NCBI RefSeq assembly: GCF_030581005.1
Contig: NZ_JAUQSX010000011.1
Coordinates: 124,001 to 188,000 of the forward strand
DNA length: 64,000 nucleotides
Reading direction: 5' to 3'
Source: Hymenobacter mellowenesis
GTDB taxonomy: Bacteria > Bacteroidota > Bacteroidia > Cytophagales > Hymenobacteraceae
The translations under genes and the position numbers were made by a program. The notes beneath the pieces are model-generated. The model was not told the DNA's origin. It searched no databases and saw nothing but the letters and a program-made list of their open reading frames with translations. This document shows, piece after piece, positions 16,572-24,465 of this stretch (position 1 is the first letter of the stretch; each line of letters starts with the position of its first letter).

Positions 16572-16895
16572 ATGGAACCAGAGAAGCAAGCTGAGAATGC
16601 CGTTGAAGCAGCCCGTACTTTGCGCATTGATGTGCGGGTGAGCCCGGATGAGAAAAAGGATTTGCAGGTAAAAGCTGCAGCCGCTGGCTACAAGAAAGTA
16701 TCGGCTTATTTGCGTGATGTAGGCCGGGAGGTGGAGGTCAAAGAAAGTATCCCGCCGGAACTGCGGCGGCAGCTGGTAGGCATCGGCACCAACCTGAATC
16801 AGATAGCGCGACTGGCGCAGGCAGGTAAGTCTTTTAGCAGCCACGAAGCACAGCTGGTGCAGGCGCTGGCTATTATTAGAGGCTATCTGGTATGA
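16572..16895 (+). CDS. MobC-like relaxosome accessory protein
   Basis: 107 residues. A ribbon-helix-helix-like N-terminal half (TLRIDVRVSPDEKKDLQVKA, AAGYKKVSAYLRDVG) is followed by the MobC signature helix (LRRQLVGIGTNLNQIARLAQ). Such proteins bind the transfer origin and help the relaxase nick. The stop overlaps the relaxase start by 4 bases (ATGA), so the two are translationally coupled. Confidence 0.85.
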   Translation: MEPEKQAENAVEAARTLRIDVRVSPDEKKDLQVKAAAAGYKKVSAYLRDVGREVEVKESIPPELRRQLVGIGTNLNQIARLAQAGKSFSSHEAQLVQALAIIRGYLV

Positions 16896-17770
16896 TTGCA
16901 AAGACCACCACCGGCAATGACTTCGAGGGGGCGCTAACCTACGGCGCGGGGCAGCGTCAGGGCCGGGGCAAGGAGCCGGGGAAGGCCCCGCTTCTGGTCG
17001 TGGCTAATTTGATTCCGGGCACTCCCAGGGAGATGGCGAAGGATATGCGGGCCGTGGCGGCGCAGAGCAAAAGGATTCAGAAGCCGGTGTGGCATACCGT
17101 GCTCTCGTGGAAGGCGGGGGAGGTGGTGAGCCAGGCCCAGAAAGTGGCCGCCGCCCAGCGGTATTGTGAGCTGATTGGCGCGCCCGTTGACCGGCATCAG
17201 GTGGTGGTGTATGAGCACCGGGATAAGAAGCACGCGCACGTTCATATCTACCTGAACCGGGTGCCGATTGATGGAGGACCAGCGCTGCGGACGGATAATA
17301 ACTTCTACCGGCAGCCGGCCATCACGCGGCAGATAAGCCAGGAGTTAGGCATGGACCCCATCCCCGAGCGGCGGCGCAGCCTGCGGGCGCTGGACCCCAC
17401 GAAGGAGGACGCGCGGGAGCAGGTGAGCCGGGCGTTGCAGCACTTACTCGCGCAAGCCGATAGGGGAGGGGAGGAGTGGCTGGCTTTGCAATTGCAAAAA
17501 GAACTGATTGAGGTTCGGTATACCCACGACAAGGGTGGCGTCCTGCGGGGCGTGAGCTTTGAACTGAACGGCGTAGCCGTGCGGGGGCAGGAGGTGGGCT
17601 ACAAAGGAGCGCAACTTCGCGAAGCATTTTCCTCGCCTGTAGTTCAGGCCGTAAACGCACCTGAAGTCGAAAGCCCGCTCGGCGCCGAAACGTCTATTAA
17701 ACCCCTAGAACTTACATTGTCAGAGGTGCAAAAGCGGAAACACAGTAAAGGTCCTGGGCCTGCTCTGTAG
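16892..17770 (+). CDS. MobP-type relaxase of Bacteroidota mobilizable elements
   Basis: 292 residues. The N-terminal relaxase domain holds the metal-binding motif YEHRDKKHAHVHIYLNRV with His109, His114, His116 and His118, and an earlier WHTVLSWKAGE motif. It should nick and covalently bind one strand at oriT. At 292 residues it is on the short side, with no fused primase or helicase; a Toprim primase is encoded separately at 37749-39824. It is coupled to the MobC-like gene, and the coupling protein lies 15 kb away, separated by the IS and the secretion operon. Confidence 0.85.
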   Translation: MIAKTTTGNDFEGALTYGAGQRQGRGKEPGKAPLLVVANLIPGTPREMAKDMRAVAAQSKRIQKPVWHTVLSWKAGEVVSQAQKVAAAQRYCELIGAPVDRHQVVVYEHRDKKHAHVHIYLNRVPIDGGPALRTDNNFYRQPAITRQISQELGMDPIPERRRSLRALDPTKEDAREQVSRALQHLLAQADRGGEEWLALQLQKELIEVRYTHDKGGVLRGVSFELNGVAVRGQEVGYKGAQLREAFSSPVVQAVNAPEVESPLGAETSIKPLELTLSEVQKRKHSKGPGPAL

Positions 17771-18000
17771 TCATGTATAAGAATTGACTCAGTAAGTATG
17801 GTTCACAAAACCAACCCGCTAAATCTTCCAGAGCCCACTTTTTGAGCCATTAAAAAGCGTCTTTTCGGCCTGCTCGCCTGGAGTAGGGGAGGGGTATCAG
17901 AAAGGCGCGCCTTTTGGCGTCGCTTCAAGTGTTACTTGTGTCCAGCTTATGCAGACCATCCCACCATGGGCCGCCTCAGCGCTATTGCACCTAGCAGAGC

Positions 18001-18860
18001 CTAGAGCGTGTTAATGACTTAGCAGGTTGATATGATTTGCTTTGACGAGCATCAAGCAGGCAAAGACGAGGTAGTGAATGCCTTCGAGGGTGGTGGTCAG
18101 ACGTTCATAATCCCGCGCCAAGCGTCGGAAACGGGCCGCCCAGGCGAAGGAGCGTTCCACGACCCAGCGTTTGGGCAGCAACACAAAGCCGCGTTTGGCC
18201 TGCGGCAACTTAACGACGTGCAATTCGATGCCCTGAGCGGCCGCGGCCTGCGCCGGTTCCTGCCCGGTGTAGCCCTGGTCGACATAGGCCAGCGTCACGG
18301 CTTGGCCCGTAATGGCTTGCACTTCCTAGGCCAGGGCCCTCACCTGGGCCCGGTCTTGTTCGTTGGCCGGCGTGACCAGCGCCGCCAGCAAGTGCCCGAG
18401 CGTATCCACGGCGATGTGCACCTTGCTGCCTTTGCGCCGCTTGGCCCCGTCGTAGCCGGCCCGGTGCCCGCTTTCGGGTGTGCTTTGCAGCGTGCGGCTG
18501 TTCAACAGGATGGCCGAAGGCTCGGCCGGGCGGCCCTGGGCCGTGCGCAGCAGCTGGCGCAAATCGTCGACCATCGTTTCGAAACACTGCGCGTCAAGCC
18601 AGCGGCGCAGCTGCTGGTAGACCGCCGGCCAAGCCGGAAAATCGCCCGGCAGGTAGCGCCAAGGCACCCCGGTGCGGGCCAGGTACCGCACGGCGTTGAA
18701 TAACGAGCGCAGCGGGTATTCCCGTTGCGGGGCCGCTTCGCTCATCAATGTCAGGTAGGGTGCGGCAAACGCCCATTCTTCGTCGCTTACATCGCTCGGA
18801 TATCCAGGGTGGGGCTTTTTCATCCCCGAATTTGCTCAACAAGTCATTAACACGCTCTAG
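18001..18860 (-). mobile_element. IS5-family insertion sequence (about 0.86 kb), inactivated
   Basis: Both ends carry CTAGAGCGTGTTAATGACTT (18001-18020) and its exact complement (18841-18860). The outer CTAG (or its central TA) fits the YTAR target duplication of IS5-type elements, leaving inverted repeats of about 16-17 bp. One transposase gene fills the interior, its stop codon overlapping the left repeat. The transposase carries an amber codon and a changed active-site residue, so this copy should not move itself. Confidence 0.85.
18011..18823 (-). pseudogene. IS5-family transposase with in-frame TAG and D-to-N change
   Basis: The frame reads for 165 codons (start 18823), meets TAG at 18326-18328, and continues in the same frame for 104 codons to 18011, giving a product of about 270 residues if read through. 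The N-terminal domain (YPSDVSDEEWAFAAPYL) and the DDE motifs Asp182 (AYVDQGYTG) and Glu223 (RWVVERSFAW) are present. The position of the first catalytic Asp, usually in a (I/L)DS(R/Q)S context, reads LLNSR (Asn108). The expected residue at the TAG is probably Gln (CAG). Two independent defects argue for a dead copy. Confidence 0.8.
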
Positions 18861-19098
18861 CCCCATCTTATGCGTGGCGGTAGCGCTGAATGCAGGCGGC
18901 CTCGGCGGGCAATAAGACACCGGCCCCCTGTTGGTGAGCCCCTGTTGAGCAACCTACAGTCTGTACAGCCATCTAAAAAAATCGCCCTGGGTATCCATGC
19001 AGAAGCAAGCGTACGAAAAACAGGCCATCATGCTTATGAACGATTATTTTATTGCCGCCCATGACCGTTTCCGAGGGGCTTGGCATTGGTCGGAGCGG

Positions 19099-19896
19099 CT
19101 ACAGCAGTTGCAGGCGTTCCAGCAACTTGTCCCGATAGACCAAACCAATGGGCAGCAAATGCCCATCCACCTGCACAATGTTGCGAACTGTGTCGATTCG
19201 CTCAATAAACTTGGCGTTAATCAGGTAGCTGCGCTGGATTTGCACGAACTGCCCGGCGAGCAAGTGCTGACCCAGTTTCTGCAACGATTGGCGCACCTGC
19301 ACCACGCGTCCTTTGCTGAGGGTTAGCTGGCAATGCTTGCCCTCGGCCATGACCCAGGTAATCTCATCCATCCCAACTTTTACCAACAGTCCGTTTTCTT
19401 TGACGAACAGGGTTTTGGGAAGCAAGATGCCGGTATTGGGTATAATGAACGTTTGGTTATCGATTGAGGGGGAGGTGATTTCTAGCCGGTCAGCCTCGCG
19501 GATAGAAAAGTTTATAATGGCCAGCTCAATGGCCCGCTGCAAGGCGGCAACGTCGGTGGGCTTCACCAGATAGGCGGCGGGGCCGAGCTGGCGCGCCCGC
19601 GCGAACGACGACGCATCGGCGTGCGAGGTGAGGAAGATAACGGGGAGGGGCCGCTCGGCTAATAACCGCTTGGCCAAATCGATGCCGTCGGGGCCACGGG
19701 GGCCCAGGTGAATGTCGAGCAGGGCAATGTCGGGGGGCGGGCTGGAAGTTTGAAACAACTGCAGCGCGGTGGCCGGGTCGAGGGCAGGTCCAACAACTTC
19801 GTAGGACAAACTGGTGAGTGCCTGCTTTAACTGAGCGGCAAATAGGGGTTCATCCTCGACGATTAGGATGCGGAGCGGAGAGTAAGAGTCAGCCAT
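19099..19896 (-). CDS. LytTR response regulator
   Basis: 265 residues. Receiver domain at about 8-125 with Asp61 (IALLDIHLGPRGPDG) and Lys112 (YLVKPT). A linker of about 45 residues leads to a LytTR domain (ITWVMAEGKHCQLTL, QIQRSYLINAKFIERIDTV). It lies 99 bases after the kinase gene on the same strand, which makes them a pair. The ATG at 19896 is the only sensible start. It differs from the neighbouring LytTR genes, so the window holds several separate circuits. Confidence 0.9.
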   Translation of the reverse strand: MADSYSPLRILIVEDEPLFAAQLKQALTSLSYEVVGPALDPATALQLFQTSSPPPDIALLDIHLGPRGPDGIDLAKRLLAERPLPVIFLTSHADASSFARARQLGPAAYLVKPTDVAALQRAIELAIINFSIREADRLEITSPSIDNQTFIIPNTGILLPKTLFVKENGLLVKVGMDEITWVMAEGKHCQLTLSKGRVVQVRQSLQKLGQHLLAGQFVQIQRSYLINAKFIERIDTVRNIVQVDGHLLPIGLVYRDKLLERLQLL

Positions 19897-19919
19897 AGCC
19901 GGCAGGTACTTTAATATCA

Positions 19920-19980
19920 GAAAGAGAATAGATGGAAGGCCGGTAGCAGAAAGAAACCGGTAGCAGAAAGAGAATAGAAA
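19920..19980. repeat. Short purine-rich tandem repeat
   Basis: CCGGTAGCAGAAAG occurs twice (from about 19940 and 19957), flanked by AAAGAGAATAG at both sides. It fills the gap between the kinase and its regulator. It may be replication slippage; no function is evident. Confidence 0.5.
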
Positions 19981-19995
19981 GGAGGCCGGCAGTAG

Positions 19996-21996
19996 TTAGG
20001 AGATGGCTGGCAGGTCCAACTGCGCGCACACGCCCAGCCCGGTCGCATCGTTGGCTAGCCGGAGGGTGCCCCCCTGCGCCCGTGCAAACGCCCGGCTCAG
20101 CAGCAGCCCCAGGCCCACGCTATGCGTGAGGTCGGCCACGCGTAGCCGGGCGGCGTCCATTTCCAGCTGGCTGAGCATCTCCGGCGATAGTTTGCCGCCG
20201 GTATCGGTTACCTGCAAATGAATGCGGTTGGTTTCCCGACGGGCGCGCAGCGTCACCTTGCCGTCCTTGGGAGTGGCCTTGAGCGCGTTGCTCACCAGAT
20301 TGCGCAAAATGGTGCGCGTCATGTTGGGGTCGGCGAGTATCCCTAGCTCCACCGGTGCCTCAATGGCCAGCCGGATGCGGGCTTCAGCCGCGCTGTGCTG
20401 GTACATAGCCGCTGTTTCTGCCAGCAGCTCCTGCACGCGCACGGGCTGCAGCACGGGCAACAACTCGCCTCGTTGGCTCAGGGCCCAGTTCAGCAGGTTG
20501 TCCAGCAACTCGCTCAGGTTCCGGGCCGCCTGTCGGATGTAGCCACCCAGGTTAGTCAGTGCTTCGGTATCCTGCTGCTGCACGTAGCTGTGCAGCAAGT
20601 CGGCCAAGCCGGCAAATGCCACCACCGGCGAACGCAAGTCGTGGGCCACCAAGGCATACAGGCGGTCCTGAGTGGCGCGGGTGTGGGTCAGCTCCTCGTG
20701 TTGCGCCGCGAGCTGGTGGTGCTGCATGGCCAGCTGCGCTCGCGAGCGGCGCAGGCGCAGGGCCAACACGCTCACCGCCGCCGCCCCCACGGCCACTATG
20801 GTTAGCGCAATACCCAGAAACCACAGTTGCTGCTGCTGCGCCCGCGCACGGCTGCGCTGTGCCGCTTGCTGCTGGGTCAAGGCCTGAATCCGACCGTCTT
20901 TTTGTTGCGTGTCGAACTGGACCTGAAGAGCTTGAAGCTGGGCGTTATTATTTAGCTGCGTCGCCGAATCGTGGAGTTGATGGGCGCGTTTGGCCTGGCG
21001 GTAGGCTTCGGCTCCCCGGCCGGTGGCTACCAGCGCTTCGGCTAGTATGTCGCGCACTTCAGACTCCTGAATCGGGTCCGGTGCCGAGTGGGTTAAGGCC
21101 AGCGCCTGGCGTGCCTTGGTTTCGGCCAGCAGGTACTGTCGGTTGAGCAAAGCCATATCCGCCCAAACGGCATAAGCATAGCTTTCTTTGCCCAAATGGC
21201 TCATGGCCCGGTATAGCCCGACGGCCCGGCTTAAGTAGTAGGCCGCAGAGTCAGTTTGGTGGCTTAAGCGTCCCAACGACAAATAGGCATTGGCCAGCAT
21301 GTCCTTGTGGCCACACTGCCGGGCCTGGGCGGCGAAATTTCCCGCATATAAGCGCGCGAGTCGCGTCAGCGAGTCGGCAGGGTGAGGCAGGTTTGTTACG
21401 CGGCTGGTATAAATTTCGCTCAGCCCGTAGTAAGTAAGCAGCGACAGCAGCGGAAACCGCCCCTGCGGGTCGACTTTCGGCAGCAGGGCCAGCGCCTGCC
21501 GTAAATACACCAGGGCCCGGGGCTCGTTTTGCTGCGCCACGGCTACGGTCGCGAGGGTTTGCAAGGCCACGATGCGAAAGCTTTGCAGCGCCGGGGAGGT
21601 GGCCCACGCGCGACGCTGCAGTTCCTGGGCCCAGCGCTCGGCCTGCGGCAGGTCTTGCAAGCTGGAGCTAACCCGCGACAAGTCACTCAGCACCATCAGC
21701 TCACCGCGCTCAAATCCGTGCCGACGGGCCAGGGCCAGCGCCTGCCGGGCCAGGCGTAGCGCGGTAGCATCGTCGTTCATGTGGTATTCCTGCTCAAGTG
21801 AAATCAGCGTGAGCACCCGTTGCGAATCAGGCAGGACGGCCTGCCGCAACACTGCCCGCAGTGAGTCGATAGCTGGGCTGCGGTAGCGAGCCGGAGTGCT
21901 GGCCTGCGCACCCCTTATAGTCAGCCATATGCACACTAGAAGGAAGAGCTTGGCGCTTAAATTTTGTCGGCAAAAATAGGGTATTGAACGGGCCAT
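19996..21996 (-). CDS. TPR-containing histidine kinase, HisKA type
   Basis: 666 residues. A signal or anchor at about 13-32 precedes TPR-like helices (about 45-350), a Gln-rich coiled coil, a membrane helix at about 391-413, a HisKA domain with His452 (YALVAHDLRSPVVAFAGL), and an HATPase_c domain (ILRNLVSNALKATPKDGK, VTDTGGKLSPEML, GLGLLLSRAFA). The second catalytic box reads DTGGK rather than the usual DTGxG, a slight departure. It should phosphorylate the LytTR regulator encoded next. The promoter element at 22029-22036 fits its start. Confidence 0.9.
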   Translation of the reverse strand: MARSIPYFCRQNLSAKLFLLVCIWLTIRGAQASTPARYRSPAIDSLRAVLRQAVLPDSQRVLTLISLEQEYHMNDDATALRLARQALALARRHGFERGELMVLSDLSRVSSSLQDLPQAERWAQELQRRAWATSPALQSFRIVALQTLATVAVAQQNEPRALVYLRQALALLPKVDPQGRFPLLSLLTYYGLSEIYTSRVTNLPHPADSLTRLARLYAGNFAAQARQCGHKDMLANAYLSLGRLSHQTDSAAYYLSRAVGLYRAMSHLGKESYAYAVWADMALLNRQYLLAETKARQALALTHSAPDPIQESEVRDILAEALVATGRGAEAYRQAKRAHQLHDSATQLNNNAQLQALQVQFDTQQKDGRIQALTQQQAAQRSRARAQQQQLWFLGIALTIVAVGAAAVSVLALRLRRSRAQLAMQHHQLAAQHEELTHTRATQDRLYALVAHDLRSPVVAFAGLADLLHSYVQQQDTEALTNLGGYIRQAARNLSELLDNLLNWALSQRGELLPVLQPVRVQELLAETAAMYQHSAAEARIRLAIEAPVELGILADPNMTRTILRNLVSNALKATPKDGKVTLRARRETNRIHLQVTDTGGKLSPEMLSQLEMDAARLRVADLTHSVGLGLLLSRAFARAQGGTLRLANDATGLGVCAQLDLPAIS

Positions 21997-22454
21997 AGTC
22001 CTTGTTTACAGGCTAATAAGGCCGTTTACAAAGGTAGGGTGCTGTTTTAAATTCATTCTCAACATCCTGCTATTGCTACCCGCTGAACACCCGGTAAAGC
22101 GTGTTTTTCACACACTTCAGCCGGGTTAGCGCTGCAGCTTATTATCGGTTGAGGACGCTATTCGATTGGTTCAAGCCTTTTTTGGGTCAACTCAGGCTAA
22201 ACCGCTACCCGGTGGCGCAACCACAACAGTAGTTTTGCAATAAAACCAGTCGAAACAGTACATAATCGGCCTGTTTACCGGCCCCCTGTTTCGCTGAACA
22301 GAAGTTGCTTGCCGTTTTTGCTACGGACCAAAAACTCGGCACGGCAATCCAGGCTCCCCCCTCACGCCCCACAGGCGCAGAGATGCAACCATTGCCCCTA
22401 CTAATCAGGGCGGGCCGCCATATTCCTCTCGTCACCTTTTTAACTGTCGGTATC
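21997..22454. other. Intergenic stretch between divergent regulators
   Basis: 458 bases between the kinase (minus) and the orphan LytTR regulator (plus). It contains the -7 element of the kinase at 22029-22036 and a TAGTTTTG at 22230-22237 that could drive the regulator with a long leader. No other gene is supported. Confidence 0.4.
22029..22036 (-). promoter_or_regulatory. Bacteroidota -7 element (TACCTTTG) for the kinase operon
   Basis: On the minus strand this reads TACCTTTG, an exact TAnnTTTG match about 33 bases before the kinase ATG. A TGTTGAGA lies 20 or so bases further upstream as a possible -33 element. Confidence 0.5.
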
Positions 22455-23225
22455 ATGGAAACAATTGCCGTCGCTCACACGGACATACCGCCCCGCGTCT
22501 TGGTGGTGGAGGATAACCCCATTCAAGCAAACATCCTCGCCGCATTCGTTCAGCAGATGGGCTTTAGTCCGGTTGGCCCCGTGTCCACGGCGCGGGAGGC
22601 CCTGGAACTATGCCGCTATGATTTGCCGCACCTGGCCATTCTGGACATTAAGCTGGCGGGTGAGATGGACGGTATTGACCTGGCCATCAACCTGCGCTCG
22701 CTGGGCAAAATACCGTTGGTCTTTGTATCAGGCAATAGCGACTATTTAGTGTTGCAGCGGATACAAAAGGTGCGCCCGGTAGCCTTGCTCTCGAAACCCT
22801 ACCAACCGAGTCTGTTGCAACAGGCAATCAGCCAAGGAGTCTTGATGAACACGGCCTTGTTCTCGCTCACGCCCGCTGGTTTCACCCAATTGCCCACCGA
22901 AAGCAGTTTGTTCGTGCGCGAGAGCAACCTCCTGGTGCGGCTGGATGTAACCAACGTCGTGAGTGTACAGGCGGTGCAAAAACACGCCATGATAACCATG
23001 GCTTCCGGGCGGCGGCACTCCGTGCGCCTCACCCTGGCCGAGGTGCTGGCGCATCTCCCTCCTGCCGATTTTGTGCAGTGCCACCGGGCCTGGATTGTCA
23101 GTCTGCGGCACGTCGAACACGTTGAGTTGAGTGCCAACCTGGTGCACTTGAGTGATGGCACCACTGCCCTCTTGGGCCGGGCTTACCGGCAAAACATCCA
23201 GCAGTTTCTGCGCATCATTGGGTAG
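22455..23225 (+). CDS. Orphan LytTR response regulator
   Basis: 256 residues from ATG 22455; 50 codons of open frame upstream do not look like protein. The receiver (about 12-130) has Asp64 (LAILDIKLAGEMDG) and Lys114 (LLSKPYQ). The LytTR domain fills the last 100 residues (VVSVQAVQKHAMITM, QCHRAWIVSLRHVEHVEL). No kinase is adjacent in its direction; the kinase at 19996-21996 is divergent. A 24-bp hairpin follows 236 bases downstream and a secretion operon begins about 690 bases downstream, a possible target. Confidence 0.88.
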   Translation: METIAVAHTDIPPRVLVVEDNPIQANILAAFVQQMGFSPVGPVSTAREALELCRYDLPHLAILDIKLAGEMDGIDLAINLRSLGKIPLVFVSGNSDYLVLQRIQKVRPVALLSKPYQPSLLQQAISQGVLMNTALFSLTPAGFTQLPTESSLFVRESNLLVRLDVTNVVSVQAVQKHAMITMASGRRHSVRLTLAEVLAHLPPADFVQCHRAWIVSLRHVEHVELSANLVHLSDGTTALLGRAYRQNIQQFLRIIG

Positions 23226-23911
23226 GCCCCGCTGCTCACGGTGCCGGGCAGGCAAGCCGCCTAGAATAGTCAAGCCAAGCTCTCCGAAGCCGCATTCCCA
23301 TCAGATGCCTCAGATGGCATAATGGAAACGCTTCGGTATAACCGGCCCGAGCGTTAGCGGTATCAGCCACTGCCCGTTATACGGGCCGGGCTCCCGCACA
23401 AGCGGGGACCAGCCCAACGACTGCCAGCTGTGGACTTTTCCTAATCCGGGAAAATTATTCGCAAAATGCTCCCTCCGCACCGGCGATTGCCGGTGCGGAG
23501 GGAGCATTTTGCTTTAGGCTGAGCCGCAAATGGCCTACTGAGCGCTGGCCACCTACCAGCCACCTTTTTTGGTAGTTCAGCCACGGAATTCGGTCGTTCA
23601 GGCAAAATCCACACAATCGGTATTATCCAATTTATGTACCCAATGCGTAGTCGGTTAATTTTGTCCAATCAGACTGATTATTGATTGATTTAGTTACACC
23701 AATGATGATTTTAGATTATATGCAAATGCGTCGTAAATACGCGCTTTTATAAAAAAAGTTTAATTAAAAAAGTAGCCCCGCCTTTTCCGAAGCGTCACAA
23801 CCAATCCGAGTCAGGCTAACTGATTCTTCTCTGCCAAGCCCTCATTAGCTGCTCATTCAGCGGAGAATGCCAGCCACCAATATCTTCATTATTTACCCCC
23901 GCCTACTCCTT
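23226..23911. other. Intergenic stretch with long hairpin and AT-rich promoter region
   Basis: 686 bases. The first half has no gene and holds the 24-bp hairpin at 23461-23512. The second half (23600-23790) is strongly AT-rich with T and A runs and probably contains the promoter of the plus-strand secretion operon; no exact TAnnTTTG was found. Confidence 0.5.
23461..23512. repeat. Perfect 24-bp hairpin
   Basis: Arms 23461-23484 and 23489-23512 are perfectly complementary with a GATT loop (core CTCCCTCCGCACCGG). The stem ends in ATTTTGC, so it may be a terminator for the orphan regulator, although it is 236 bases past that gene. Confidence 0.7.
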
Positions 23912-24397
23912 ATGAAAGGATACCCTCTTTCCGCCCTATGCCACCTGGGCAAAGCCGGAGCGCTGCTGGCCGTGATGCTGCTGGCGCTGGCTGGTCCGGC
24001 CCGCGCCCAGCAAACGCCCGTGGCTTTCGATAGCGTTTACACCACCCAGCCCGTGGAGCTTGTGTATTTCACCGCCGAACTCTACTACGGGGGCGGCCAG
24101 CTCCATTGGACTACCCTGCGAGAAGGCAACATCCTAACCTACGTGATTGAGCAGAGCCGCGACGCTCGCACCTGGGAAACCCTCTCGACCATGGAGGCTC
24201 ACCCCGGCTATGCCGCCCGCTACGACTACGTGTACATGGACCTGCACATCCACCGCTACGGGGTGCCCCGCGTGTACTATCGTCTGCGGCAGCTGGCCCA
24301 GGATGGCACCTTCACTTACTCCCCGGTGCGCTGCATCCGGCTCGATGAGCCGGCGGCCAGGGTAGCCCAGTCGCCTCCGGCCCAAAAGCCTGAATAG
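23912..24397 (+). CDS. Secreted fibronectin-like module protein without sorting tail
   Basis: 161 residues from ATG 23912 (MKGYPLSALCHLG), which begins a clear signal peptide ending in ARAQQ. The mature part is one module of the kind that usually precedes T9SS sorting domains (VELVYFTAELYYGGGQLHW, IEQSRDARTWETL, GVPRVYYRLRQLAQDGTFTY). The sorting domain itself is absent. The T9SS protein encoded last in this operon has the same module (GVPVVYYRLRQVDLDGTAQF), so the two are related. It is first in the operon. Confidence 0.75.
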   Translation: MKGYPLSALCHLGKAGALLAVMLLALAGPARAQQTPVAFDSVYTTQPVELVYFTAELYYGGGQLHWTTLREGNILTYVIEQSRDARTWETLSTMEAHPGYAARYDYVYMDLHIHRYGVPRVYYRLRQLAQDGTFTYSPVRCIRLDEPAARVAQSPPAQKPE

Positions 24398-24465
24398 TGG
24401 GCAAGCGCATCTCATCTTTTTTTTCTATTATCAAAGATAAACCTCTCATTACCAATAATTTACTA

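Noticed and set aside
17901..17914. AAAGGCGCGCCTTT palindrome after the relaxase gene as a terminator
   Set aside because: The palindrome has no loop, so a stable RNA hairpin is unlikely.
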